Source of the DNA: Prostheceraeus crozeri
Lineage: Eukaryota; Platyhelminthes; Polycladida; Euryleptidae
Direction: 5' to 3'
NCBI GenBank assembly: GCA_907163375.1
Contig: CAJQUW010005321.1
Span: forward strand, 310,001-374,000
DNA: 64,000 nucleotides
The position numbers were made by a program, and so were the translations under genes. Below the pieces are notes generated by a model. That model did no database searches, was not told the origin of the DNA, and was given only the letters and a program-made list of their open reading frames with translations. Positions 52,324 to 64,000 of this stretch are shown here, piece after piece; position 1 is the stretch's first letter, and the number at the start of each line of letters is the position of its first letter.

Positions 52324-53164
52324 GTCTAGAGAACATCTTCCAGAACATTGATTGGCAAGACGGAATCAGCATTAATGGCGAACGTTTGTCGAACCTTCGT
52401 TTTGCGGACGATATCGTCCTGCTAGCAACGTCTGTGAACGCTCTCGAGAGAATGCTACAAGACCTGACAACGGAAAGCAGACGGCACGGTCTAATAATGA
52501 ACAAAAAGAAAGCAAAAGTAATGTTCGGAGCGGGATGTCAACAGCAGCAAATAAGAATAGATAATGAAGTTATCAATGAGTGCGAAGAGTATAACTATTT
52601 GGGACAGAAATTTTCCCTAAATAAGAAAAACCAGGTCGATGAAATTAGATGGAAAATCGTGTGCGGTTGGAAAGCTTTCGGCAAGTAATCGGATGCATTA
52701 AAGTGTAGAGCTCCAAGAAAATTGAAGAAGAGACTCTTCGAAGCTTGTGTGATGCCCTGCATGACATACGCCGCTGAAACACGGACACTAAATAAAAGGA
52801 CGGAGGAAAAGATAGTAGCAAGATGGCAAGAAGCATGGAAAACAGATGGGAAGACAGAAACCCAAACTCATGGGTAAGACAGCAGACGGGCCTAACAGAC
52901 TTACTCATAACCATCACGAAGGTGAGATGGAAGTGGGCTGGACATATATCCAGAATTAAGGACAATATGTGGACTTATAAAATCACTAATTGGTGCCCTA
53001 TTGAATGGAAAGGATGCAAAGGAAGACCACCCACGAGATAGAGAGAAGACCTAGACGACTTCTGGATCGATGTCGACTGGGGAAGGAGGGCAGAAGACAG
53101 GAGAAATTGGAGGATCCATGGCGAGGCCTATCTTCAGAAAAGGAGAAGAAACGGATGATGAAGA
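52324..53164 (+). mobile_element. 5'-truncated RTE-type LINE with 12-bp target duplication
   Basis: It is flanked by TGAAGAAATAGT on both sides (52312-52323 and 53165-53176). The inside reads LRFADDIVLLATSVNALERM (RT palm, FADD), EEYNYLGQKFS, later TYAAETRTLNKRTEEK, ITKVRWKWAGHISRI and KGRPPTR, the usual C-terminal order of RTE-like elements. The 3' end closes with a gatgatgaag run, typical of that group. Frames are broken. It inserted into the right arm of the large inverted repeat; the left arm lacks it. Confidence 0.75.
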
Positions 53165-53539
53165 TGAAGAAATAGTATTTTCCATGTGCAGTCTGAAGTA
53201 TATTGTGTAGCACTAGTTCGTTTGTATTCGGTGTAGTAGTATCATTGTAGTTCTATTGTTTACCTACATTTCATTATCCACTTTACTGTTCCAATTTCCA
53301 TTTGTTCACTATTGCCATTATCCACCATGTGTAGTCTTAGTTAGTGTGTAGCATTAGTTCAAATGTAATCGGTGTTGTGGCATCATTGAATGTCTATTGC
53401 CTACATCCACTTTTCCATTTTTATTCACCGGTTTCCTTTTGTTATACAATATCCAGTTTTAATTTCCTGACCTATTGGTGACCATTGATCTTTCCTATTT
53501 ACACTACCAGCATCTGTAGTTGGTACAGTGTATAGTATA

Positions 53540-54890
53540 GATACACTGTATAGATGCAGTGTGTAGTAGTCGCATCACCGATATCTATATACTCGAGCAC
53601 AGTCTCGAAATCAGGATTTTAGACTGGAGCTAGAGTATGCTTTTTCAGGACAGCTTGTATAATTTTGGAAGTTTGCTTTTCCATTCCCCCTCAATTTCTT
53701 CAAAACGTGCAATTAAGAAGATTGTCAACTTCTTTATCGAACCTCACTGAGGATTCCTGGAATTGCTCCGTCAGCCTTCAAAATTTCTGTCCTCATACTT
53801 CATCCTTATGACAATAACTGTATTCTCTGATGTCTTTCGAAGGTAAGGAATTTTTGGGTTGTTCAATTGAGTAGTCGCAACCTCTTGCACTGACTACAAT
53901 TGCTTCTTTCATTTGCTGAATTTCGCATCCGCGGATAGGAAAAACTGCCAAATAACATTTGAAAGAGCAATTTGCAAAACAATTTCGAAGAACTTGAAAG
54001 AGTTCCGATTTAAAATTTTAGATTAAAGATTGAAGGTTTGCACGTCGGTGAAGTTATATTAAATTTGCACCGAATTTTCGGATGACTGACCACCCTCCAT
54101 CTTATATTAATAGTGCTTCTTATTACCTGTCTCACGGAAATCTTACGGTTTTCACATGGGTCTATAAATAAATGAATTTTAAAAAATTATCTGAGAATCA
54201 AAATTCTGAAAATTCATTAATTCTTCAAATGCGCGAAGAATGACTTTACAGATAAGCGTAGGTTAAAACTTGAGATCATCAATGATGGGAATTATCAAAT
54301 TAGATTTATGTCTTATTCAAAAACGATTCTATATGCCCTAATTCCGCTACATTCTCGCATTTACAGGGCAACCTATTCATGGAGGGATGTTTCTATGCAA
54401 CATCACTAACGAAATCAACATAATATAACAAAGGAAAATGTGACGTGGGTGGCATCAAGTACCTATGCTGATTATGGTATATACACATTCAAATCAAGAG
54501 ATTTAGGCATGTATAGTAAAGCGCAAAGCAATTAGGAATAACGCACTTTTAGCGCGCATGAATAAAAAAATTTTAATATGTCTGTTTCATAAGGAATCTC
54601 TAGTTGGAAGATGTGCCTTTTCATTATAGATTTGGTGGGGGCCATGTCTTGCGTGTTTGTAAATACAATTTTTTTGTCCTTTTCTCTACAATCCGATAGA
54701 TTCTCTCTAGTCCGAAATGTTCTTTGTAAGATCAAAGAGCAGGGTGGCATGTGGTATAAACACCCCCTATTTAAACACTCTGTTGAAACGGGAGTGGAAC
54801 CACAATTAAAACCCACCAGTTTAAACAGGTCACGTGTTTTAATATCGCAGAATTTTGCCCAGATACTGGCGAATGGCGATACGTCTGAGA
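53540..54890. other. Spacer without recognisable gene
   Basis: Short frames only. Confidence 0.35.
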
Positions 54891-54919
54891 CACATTCGTC
54901 ACACGAAAGGACGAAGCAA

Positions 54920-55165
54920 GACAATAATAATAATAATACAGCAGTAAGCCAATTTTTTTCTGATACAATGCCAAAAATTGCAAACTGTCATTCATCGAAT
55001 GCGGCTGTTGAGCGCAAATTCAGTTCGGTGACACTGAGCCAAACCGTACTAAGAAATGGACTGAAGAAGTTGCTTCGAGACAGCGCTGACATTACTTCCA
55101 CGACTCATGATGAAAATGAAGATTTTAGATTTTTTCATGATGTCATTTGCAAGTGTGTTATTTAG
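54920..55165 (+). pseudogene. Possible hAT transposase C-terminal relic
   Basis: After a short AAT microsatellite the frame reads CHSSNAAVERKFSSVTLSQT, then VLRNGLKKLL. 'N-A-x-V-E-R-x-F-S' followed by 'RN-x-L' is the pattern of the hAT dimerisation domain. Nothing before it resembles a catalytic core, so at best a fragment. Confidence 0.3.
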
Positions 55166-56335
55166 TGGGTGAAAATATGATTTGATTTAAGAGTTGATAC
55201 CAGTACTTCTTGTGCTAACAAGCAATGATTATCTTCCTTATGGATCAAATTACCACTCGATTATCTCTTCGATTAAGTGCAATTGTCAGAAAAAAACTAT
55301 TGCTTTCCAACAAATTGATGAAATAGCATGGTCTAAGAAAAAGTAATAAAACACTGCCCACGTTTCATCCAACAGACACATTCAAGGGACTCGGGTGTAG
55401 CATGTGTTTCTTTGTCTTTTTACTTTTTCTTAAACCGAGTTATTTCGCCAATAAAATTCTGGGAGAGCAATTGAAGCAATCTGACAACAACATCAAAAAA
55501 CTTCCCGTATGCTGTAATTATCATAATTGTATATAATATATGCAATTCATACAAATTTTATAAAATATTAGCATTTTATGTAATACACGTAATATATTAC
55601 AAATAGTACGACAATAATAAAGTATGATTATCATAATGTCACACTAATTGAATTGTGTGCACAAGGATAAATTTTGAATTATTTTAATGGATGTTGGAAT
55701 GTACATTTATGTGAAATCCGGATCATATTGAATATTGGCACTTGCACTTTCAACTTTATTACGGTGTCTATAACTGCTGTCATGAAATTTTTATTCCACA
55801 TGTGATGATTTCGCAACTACATTGTAAATAAATATCGCAATATTTCCATGGAAAATCAAATTCATTCGTGACAACTTGAGAGAGCCTTAACTGACGAGGA
55901 TTGATACAAAATGCATTTTTGAAAAACAATCTCGGCTTTGATCATTGGTTTATGGAAGTACATTAAATAATCATATAAATATAAGTTTAGTTTACCGGAT
56001 TTCTGAGGTCGCTTCACTTTGTACTAGGATTAAACCAGGGTCTAAACATGTTAAAACAGGATGAAACCTGGTCAAACCTTCATCCGGGTTAGCAGATGCC
56101 ACCCTGTCAGAGAGACAATTGTCGTCAAAAGCAACGCTCTTTAAGGAATATTATTGTCACAAAATATTGTTCAAGACCCAGCTTATGTTTGGAATGGGAG
56201 TGGATTTGGTGAGATGCTGATAATTTTTGGTACCCATATCACATTCTTTGTACATAGCATTTATCATTTTTTGTCACCATGGTCAAAAAGCTCTATGAAT
56301 TCTTGCATGTCTGGCAAGAAATTCATACTCTTGGG

Positions 56336-58538
56336 CAGAGGCGTCGCTAAGGAAACATCATTGCGGGGGGGGTGTTTGCTAAATTTTACCTGATTTACAA
56401 CTAAGAGCCAAAATTTGCCTGATTATTGCACACACGCATACTCACACACATTCCAACATGTTTCATGTTTATATCCTACAGAAGAGGTACCTGCAGTGTT
56501 GGATTTGAGGGGAGGGAAAGTGGGGAAGTTCCCCTGCACTGCCTCATCTCATCCACGGCACTGGAGATGCACTTCCTTCCCTGAGGGGGAAGAATATTTC
56601 CAGTAGATAGGCTTTACATTGCCTCAACCAGATTGATTGAGCATCAGTTCATTATTTTAGTGAATATGAGCAACATTGACAGGCGCAGGCCTAGATTCAT
56701 CACGATTCTTCATAAGCTAAATTGTCTTATCATCAAAAATTGACCTTTGTTAATAAATAAAACAAAAAAATTCGAGAAGCAGAAAGTGCTGAATGAAATA
56801 ATTAGAAGGTAGCGAAACCATCACAAAAAGAGTGGAATCCAGAATGCTATCTTGATTCTTTCAGGGTCTTGATGACAACACACACAGTATTTTATTCATA
56901 TTAATGTAATAGAACTCTTCACAATCAATAAAATCAAGTTTGGGAACATTGTTTAACTTTCACTCTGTGAATATTGACAGAAGCCGAATTTTGTGAATTC
57001 ATTATAGGTCTAATTACAATAAATTACAGAATGATCATCTGCGGAATGTTTGTGTGGATCTTCACATGCGAGACCTACTATGAATTTCTGATGCACAAGG
57101 GTATCCACGCACCTTATTTGAAGCATTATTTAACCAAATGCGGGTGGCACAAATGCATGCATTGGAGAGTCCCTTTCAAGGATAATATGGGCCTATCTCC
57201 TACTTTTTCCATTTATGGTTCAACTGTTTTCAAAATAATTCGCGGGCTCGTTCTTAGTGCGAGGATGATAGTGGTGCTATATGAATCAATGTCCTCTTTC
57301 TTTTGATCACCCTTTTTCCGGCTTTGGTTGCAGCGTTGACCCAAAAACTTCCCCCTACTGCTATCATGCTCAAATCCAACACTAGGTACCTACCTAATCA
57401 TCTAATCGGTCGGAAATGACGCCTATAAATGAAAAATAATTTAATTGGTGGTTATTTAAGTGGCCAATGAAATGCGATGACGTTAAGTTAATTTGTGCGC
57501 AATTGGATCCCGTAGTATCGACTGTTAAGGAAATTTTCGACGGTGTTTGCATCGAGAAAGTTAACACGTCTGTTGACAATAAACTTCTACGCACAGAGAA
57601 GACGGTGTGCCTTATTCATACCGTGCGCTTTCCGCGGTGCGCGTGTGAATGATCGGTATGAGGAAGGTTTGATGAAATCCACCGTAACGATGACGTCATC
57701 TCCTCAAGGGACAACGCAATAGCCAGAGCTTACGTGGTGAGATCAAGAATGATTTAGACTCGACCAGAAGGAATAATGCTACGACTTAGATATTTCACAC
57801 TGGATGACTAATGAGTATATAGGCAACAAATATCGTATTGATAACTTTCATTGATATTTTTTTCTTTAGTATTTTTATCGATTTTAAATATTTAGTATTT
57901 TTCAGCATTTTAGTTGATATCCAGTGTGAAATATCTAAGTCGTAGCATTATTCCTTCTGGTCGAGTCTAAATCATTTTTGATCTCACCATGTATATCAAT
58001 CAACGGTTAAATATACACTACCCAGCTAGGCAGAATGAGTTGCAGGCGTTTCAGCGTTAGGTGATTCAGTGCCAATATTCACTGGCCACATTATAGGTAA
58101 GGTACTGGAATTACATTTCAATTCCACTTAGATATTTTAAATTTAGCAGAGCTAACTCACATCGCCTTATGTTCCAATTTTTAAGAAAATGCGAGGCGAC
58201 TGTTCCTCCGGCTCGCATATACAGTCATCCCCGGTGCAAGTCGTTTTCAGAGCGCTATGTTTGACCGCTTTCGCGTTACAAATCAATATCATCAACGGCA
58301 ACTAACCATATACTTTCTGGTGTCTAGAAAGGGTGTGAATTTCCCGACATTACGATGTGTTTTTGTGACAAGACGTGTTTTTGTGGCTAAGAACAACGTC
58401 AGTGAATATTGGAGCTGAATCGCCGGCAAACCGGCGGTTTGCCTGAAATTTCTCATTTTACCTGAATCTTTTTATTAATTTCATATTGGGGGGGGGGTGT
58501 TACGGTCCCCCACACCCCCCCCGGTCGCGACGCCTCTG
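56336..58538. mobile_element. Second hAT-type element with 8-bp target duplication
   Basis: Ends CAGAGGCGTCGC and GCGACGCCTCTG are inverted. Both sides carry CTCTTGGG (56328-56335 and 58539-58546). G-runs lie just inside each end (56370, 58485). The 2.2-kb interior has no recognisable transposase and contains a younger hairpin (57738-57990). A non-autonomous hAT element by ends, CAG start and 8-bp duplication. Confidence 0.8.
57738..57990. mobile_element. Hairpin MITE nested in the hAT-type element
   Basis: Inverted arms of about 75 bp (gatttagactcgaccagaag, aatatttcacactggat-type blocks) are almost perfect mirror copies at 57738-57812 and 57915-57990, with a 100-base AT-rich loop. Confidence 0.85.
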
Positions 58539-58679
58539 CTCTTGGGTCACCATTCTCGTTTGGATCGGGTTTGAAAAGTATTGTGTGTCTACTTGATCTA
58601 TTCAATTTGATAGTTAAAGATAAAATAGCACCTGCTGATTGGCAATTGAGAATATGGGTTCCAATTTAGAAAATCAAAG

Positions 58680-58850
58680 ATGACCCTATGGCGTCATATA
58701 GAGCAATGAAACTACTACCTTGTAACCTCGACTATGCAATGGAGATTTTCGAAAGTGTGTTAGAAAAGACGATCCGTGATGCCGTTGAGACAAGTGAAAC
58801 ACAATTCGGCATTATTCCTGGTAAAGACATCACACGCAATTTTCCATGTT
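58680..58850 (+). pseudogene. RTE-type RT fragment
   Basis: YRAMKLLPCNLDYAMEIFES, then VLEKTIRDAV and ETQFGIIPGKDITRNF match the block 'NYR-x-I-x-LL...E+R-I-R...QFGF-x-PG' of RTE-like reverse transcriptases. Only this block remains. Confidence 0.6.
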
Positions 58851-59029
58851 TGACTTGGCAGCTGCAAGAGCTTTCAAAGAGATCTTATCAAGATACAGGG
58901 CTGCCACTCTTATCAAAAATAAAAACCGGAAAGTCAAATCGGAATGCCCCCCTAGATTACGAAGTCGTGGGCCCCCTCAAAGTAAGAAACTTACGATTAT
59001 TCGATATCACACAACCCGGTAAGTTTTGA

Positions 59030-62000
59030 AAGCATTCAAGCAGAAGTTGGGTCTATTCTAATAAAGATGCTTCTGAATCCTCACAGCTAGCAAGTAAATG
59101 TTTTATATTATTAATGATGCTTATTCAATCATCAGTTTCATCAAGGTGCACTAGAACACGTGACTCGAACAGCTGCTATTTTCAGGAGAACAGTTTTCGA
59201 AGGTTAGACAGTGTCTACCCTCCCCCAATGCAAAATCAGCATGATGTTATTGAACGATTGAAGATTTCAGCTCGATATAAAGACTGCATATTATCGAATA
59301 ATCTACAAGTAGGCCTATGGACGATTTTACTTCACTGTTTCAAAGACAACTTTCTTCATTTCGCTCAAAAATTTTACATTCAAATTTATAATGCACTATT
59401 CTCGTGCAGCTTTGGCATTTTCTATTAATCGTGCCATGACGTCACACGGTGGAAGATCCCGTCTTTTTCGTGAAGAATTTTCATGAAACCACTAGGAAAT
59501 TACTGTTCAAATGTCCGACGTTTGGAAGACTGCTTCAGCAGAGCGGTCTGGTCCCACCAAATATCTTCATACAAAATTCATGGTCAGCGCGGTTTTCATG
59601 CTTGGGCAAGCCATCATTCTTTCGAGAAACCGAGAATGTGTGGTAAAATCTTCCTTTCTGAGCTGCATCAAATATACCGAATGTCATAAAGGATAGGAAT
59701 ATCTTCATGCAGGATGGAATGCCAGCGGACTACTACAGACCCATCGTTAATTATTTAAATAGCAATTCTCCTAAATCCAGGAATGAGAACGCGGTGTCAC
59801 AAAAAATCCGAAAGATATCTTCTAGGGGGGTCCAAACGTTACCTTTTCTGGGGCACATTTTCAGTTTTAATATGATTGCAAGTAATCCAAGATTCAACTT
59901 TAAATAGTTATGAATCTTTATGCGCCTACACATTATATACCATATGGTGAGACTAAAAATACATTGATTATTAATGCATTAAGGCCATGGATAATGATTA
60001 ATTAGAGCTCAACCATTTTGAGGCAAAGTACCGCAGACAAAACCTCTAGCCTTTTATGAATGTAAGTAGTAGAGTTTTGATGCTTTCAAAGCGCCACTGG
60101 CGAAACCTCCAGGCTTTTGGGATAAACCTCTGACTGTTCAAGTATCTAATATTTAGCTAGATGAATAGAATGAATGTTTAATATATCCCTCTTTTAAAAT
60201 TTCAAAATTAGGGTACTTTGAAAAATTCCCACTTTCACTAAGATCAAAAACATTCCCGGTAAACTCTTGTTTTATTTTGAACAACGAATGAAGCGAATTA
60301 TGAGAGAGTCTATAAAGTATCAAATCAATTCACTTTTCTTCTTCACAGTCATAGCGAATGAAATGTACTTTTCAATTTGCTCCAGCGCAATCCTCGTGTA
60401 CCCCCGATCCACATTGAGTGCATTGTATCCAGTCAACCTGAAGTAGGTCATCACTATACTCCCTATCACAGAACTGACAGAAGTTACTTGCGTCACTTAA
60501 TTGATGTTTGAGGCTGTGTATCCATTACAACAGGTTGAGTTGGATTGGAGATATTTCGAGATTTTGCTTTCTTCATAGGCCTATTTTTCTTTACCTTCGC
60601 TTCTAGGAGTGGATTATTTTGCTTCTCTGATTGTTGAACTTCGGAAACATAGTTGGAGGTAGTCGAGACACCGGATATCTTTGGTCTGTCAGCTGCAATT
60701 CATCCTTGTCGCTCACACGATGAGGTTTATTAAGCTGGAGAGACATAACGCTTAGAGTGTCCCATATTACCCGCCATACATATCTTATTATAAAAGCTAT
60801 AGAAATATTTGATAAAATTCTTAAATTGAAAAAGTGAAGTATTGTAAGCATAGCACAAGACCCCAGTTTCCATATCCAATACATTTAAATTCATGAGAAA
60901 ACTTGACTGCTGATGTAATAATAACTTTATTGAAATCTAAATTTTACATCAACCCTATTTTTGACCTACAAATATTCGTATATCACCTGTGTTTTAATCA
61001 CACAAGCGTAAGTATGCAGCCGATTTCGCTTAAATTTTATGTGTTTGCAGCTAATGATCACATCAATCAATAACCACCTTCATTATTCTAAAATATCTGC
61101 AGGAACTATCTTTTTTCGAAGATATTCGTTAAGTGTCCCATATCACCCGATGTCCCATATTATCGCACCTACCCTAGAACTTTGATACTTTCAAAGCCCT
61201 GCAGACGAAACCTCCACTAGTAGAACTAGTAGAATTTTGATGTATTTAATGCTCCGCAGGCGAAACCTCCTGGAATGTATAAAGCACTTTCTTGACATTA
61301 CATTATCAAACAGGAATTCGGCCTACAACTTTTCTAAGCTCCATGTTATTTCAAAATGTCATGATGAGGGAAGTTTTTGTGAATCAGAATCTCTTGGCGT
61401 TTATAGTGAGTTTCACACTGAATGAGTTATAATATAGACTCAGTAGAACAAATGGAATTGTTGCCATAGAATCGACTTGGCCAATCACCATGAAATTGTA
61501 CATGGGGCCTATAAGGGAATCTGTATACTTTCTCCTTACAATCCATTTGATTTGAATTGGAGGGGTAGTTTCAGAATTAGAGAGAATTTTTGAATGTGCC
61601 GGTATGCAGAATTTCTACACGAAACGCAAAATCAACACGAAAAGAAATCCTTATCACTTCTGCAGTTGTTTGCGAGATTTCAATTTTCGCTGGAGTCTTC
61701 GCTTAAACTTAGCCGCTTTTGCAACAAGTGATCGTACAAAATATTCTTTCGTCACTCTCTTGTGTTCCCGAAACTTTATAGTAGATTTCTCTTTATATTT
61801 TTCTGGCACGCTTCTTGAAAGGCACTTTTTTGGAGAGCATCAAAGCGATCAGAACTCAATTCATAATAGACTCCATAATTGCGTATTACAACTTTTTCGT
61901 CAAGGATTCCCACCTAAATGTACTTCTTATTTCAAAACCTTGATTAATTGCGTTTTGTCCAGCTTCTTAGGATTGACGAAAGGATCACCGACTTCCTTAT

Positions 62001-62040
62001 CGAAGAATCTTCTGCTCAAGAGTCAAGCGGATTTTTAGAA
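59030..62040. other. Host spacer, no gene supported
   Basis: Several overlapping short frames. A block with gcgaaacctcc recurs at 60100, 61210 and 61260. On the minus strand near 61960 a short open piece (DKEVGDPFVNPKKLDKTQL) looks protein-like but is isolated between stops. Confidence 0.35.
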
Positions 62041-62714
62041 AGCATCTGCTTTGAATTTGATCGCCCTTAAAAATTGCAGGGTCTTTAATGTCCCCTAACA
62101 ATCTGCACAGCTCCGTTCAAACTTTTAAAGAGCCCTACATAATCTAAAAAGGCCGCACATGCTCTTATCTTTAAGGGCGACGGTCTCAATTCTATAGGCC
62201 CCTTCCCATCAGTGTTGCGATTCTTGGCGTAGGGTAAAAAAAACGCGCAAGGTCGAAAAACACGCGCACATGTATTTCCTTACAAATAAGCCAAAATGGC
62301 AACTATGATCGCTAATATTTGATGAAACGAATTTTTACAAAGCTTAAATTTGCAGATCAGATAGTAAGAGCTTTGGTATTTTTCAGGACAAGTCAAATAC
62401 ACACGTGCCTTAAGTGGTAGATGCATACGAGCAGTGGGCCTATAGGCTATCCATTGAGTGAGATGTTAATGAACCTAAATGATCTTTGATAGGCTATACA
62501 TGTGGCTTATCTAGACACTGCATGTAATTTGAAATTTTGAAATCTTGATTTTGATATTTTAGAACCAAAGTTTTCTATTATCAAAAATTAAAAATAGAAG
62601 TCGAAAACTTAAAAAAACGCGCAAAATGGATAAAAATGGAAAAAACACGCTTACACGCGCAAATTGTCAAAAAAACGCGCGCGCGTGTAAACACGCGCGA
62701 ATCGCAACACTGCT

Positions 62715-63125
62715 TCCCATCTCAAAAAGCCCCACACGATCATGAAAGGTCCTGTTTACAATCTCAAAAGGCCCCCTCACGATCTAAAAGGGGCCCTTCG
62801 CATTCTCAAAAGGGCCCTCTCATGATCTTAAAGAGGCCCCTTCGCAGTTTCAAAAGGCCCCCTCACGATCTAAAAGGGCCCCCTTCGCATTCTCAAAAGG
62901 GCCCTCTCATTATCTTAAAGAGGCCCCTTCGCAGTTTCAAAAGGACCCCTTCACAATTACAAAAGGGCCCTCTCATTATCTTAAAGAGGCCCCTTCGCAG
63001 TTTCAAAAGGACCCCTTCACAATTACAAAAGGGCCCCCTCACTATCTTAAAGCGGACCCTTCACAATCTCAAAAGGGCCCCTTCACAATCTCAAAAAGGC
63101 CATTTCACAATCTTAAAGGGACTCT
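62715..63125 (+). repeat. GC-rich minisatellite
   Basis: An array of roughly 20-25-base units, of the form 'caaaagggccccttcacaatct', with higher-order repetition (the pair tctcattatcttaaagaggc then cttcgcagtttcaaaagg recurs). The open frame across it, reading SQKGPL-type repeats, follows from the unit and is not a gene. A stretch of acgcgc repeats precedes it (62640-62700). Confidence 0.85.
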
Positions 63126-63249
63126 TTTAATATCTAAAATATTTCAAGATCTAAATTATTTGTTCCTTGGTAAAACATCTTCTCACTACTTAGTTTATTC
63201 TAAAAAAACCGGAAATCCGATTAAAACCGGAAGAGTGGCAGCCCTGAAG

Positions 63250-63860
63250 ATATCTCTACATGGCCTGCATTGATCAGAAAAGCCCTTCGACAGGGTTCCG
63301 AGGTCAATAGATTTATGGGCTTTGAGATGCGAAGTAGTAGAAGGATGGTTGTTGAACGTTGCCAGCTAACTGGATTTTGCCACATCAGAGAAACGATGGA
63401 CGAAGGTAAATGTGCTGTCACTGCAGTGCAGGCTCGTATCCGAAGCGGTTGGAGTTGTTCAGAGAACTCTCACCCTTTCTGACAAACATGGGACTTAACT
63501 TACAAACATAGACCAAGATCTATGCATACGCCAGAAACATCATACTACGCGGCAGAGAAACGTGGGCCTTGACGAACGAATCCATGAGGCAACTTGAGGT
63601 CAACGACATGAGAATGGAGCGTTGCATGTGTGGTGTATCGTCAAGATCAGACTCTTATCAAGAAACATGAAGACTTCGGTTGCAGGAGCCTTTTCACGTT
63701 GCTGGAATATTATGATTGCTGTTGGACAATGCGAGTGCAATCCATAGACAACGATAGGCGAAGACGGTCGACCAAAGACGTCGTGAAGGAACAATGTCAA
63801 CAAAAATCTTCGACTTTTCGGGAACTAGCACGCGGCCATAAGAAGAAATAGTCGCACCCA
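63250..63860 (+). pseudogene. LINE (RTE-like) remnant
   Basis: It contains YMACIDQKA then FDRVPR-type sequence at 63255-63300 (palm region), later RSGWSCSENS, YARNIILRGRETWALTNES and MERCMC, the C-terminal pattern of RTE-like LINEs. Several frame changes and stops. Confidence 0.55.
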
Positions 63861-64000
63861 ATCAAGTTGGAGCAATGGAAGTGATTAAGCCAAGTTAGAG
63901 TGAGTTTGCTAGGATTCAAGTCCTGTTAGTGAGTGCAGATACATTTTAGGGATCATAAATACTCGAAAATTTCTTTTCATACATTTTATTTTTCAATCTT

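Larger units (their letters stand above)
42770..53535. repeat. Large inverted repeat with both arms interrupted by insertions
   Basis: The left arm (42770-42912 plus 46865-47245) is the reverse complement of the right arm (53535-53177 plus 52311-52115). Matching blocks include gactacagatgc, caatggtcacca, aacaatagaactacaatga, catggaaaatactatttc, accgattaagggatata and actgcagtccgtcagtcat. The left arm is split by the hAT-type element 42913-46856, the right arm by the LINE 52324-53164. The spacer of about 4.9 kb contains further LINE debris. Confidence 0.75.

Noticed and set aside
62636..63130. 164-aa repetitive frame and a CRISPR-like look of the array
   Set aside because: Units are tandem without unique spacers, the genome is eukaryotic, and the frame is a by-product of the minisatellite.
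1..64000. tRNA, rRNA, snRNA genes or riboswitches
   Set aside because: I looked for A/B-box-like tRNA signatures and conserved rRNA segments by eye and saw none; a covariance-model search would be needed to exclude small RNAs.

Overview
This window is from an AT-rich animal nuclear genome. It shows GT-AG introns, a terminal exon of the ribosome-biogenesis gene WDR75, and a dense load of DNA transposons, LINE remnants and foldback MITEs. The repeat types suggest a marine invertebrate, but I cannot fix the phylum from sequence alone. Large parts (about 25-33 kb, 34-39 kb and 59-62 kb) show little or no coding capacity.

Region by region: (1) 32-1525 is a decayed Tc1/mariner-type transposon with perfect-looking ends. 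(2) About 2680-25110 is one complete-looking Polinton/Maverick (adintovirus-like) element of about 22 kb with 0.7 kb terminal inverted repeats. It carries a protein-primed family B DNA polymerase, a chromodomain retroviral-type integrase, an A32/FtsK-like packaging ATPase, an adenain-like cysteine protease and an F54H12.2-like capsid protein. It also has a tandem pair of large related proteins, two basic minor virion protein candidates, RING-like proteins, an exonuclease-like protein, a TATA-binding-protein-like protein, two PC4-like candidates and an accessory right arm. (3) 25.1-39 kb is repeat-rich host DNA: a TTAA-flanked element, a 522-bp near-identical inverted duplication, several foldback MITEs, and two splice-bounded open segments that may be host exons. 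(4) 39907-41722 is the terminal coding exon of WDR75 on the minus strand. (5) 42.8-53.5 kb is a nested transposon pile: a large inverted repeat whose left arm is split by a hAT-type element (8-bp target duplication) containing a broken reverse transcriptase gene, and whose right arm is split by a truncated RTE-type LINE (12-bp duplication). (6) 56336-58538 is a second hAT-type element with an 8-bp duplication and a MITE inside. (7) 62.7-63.1 kb is a GC-rich minisatellite, followed by another LINE remnant.

The most interesting part is gene-expression control in the Polinton. Two genes at opposite ends (the left-most gene and PolB) share a duplicated promoter-leader cassette: two CCAAT boxes exactly 17 bp apart, then a TATA box 22-23 bp on. 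In both, the first coding exon ends exactly at the ATG and is followed by a homologous intron of 67-68 bases. A third gene (exonuclease-like, 5157) opens exactly at a splice acceptor in the same frame, so the same one-codon exon may serve several genes. Two accessory genes in the right arm end not with a poly(A) signal but with a perfect replication-dependent-histone stem-loop about 30 bases after the stop. In contrast, three other genes have the stop codon embedded inside AATAAA. With the element's own TBP-like protein, this suggests an element that carries its own early/late or S-phase expression logic.
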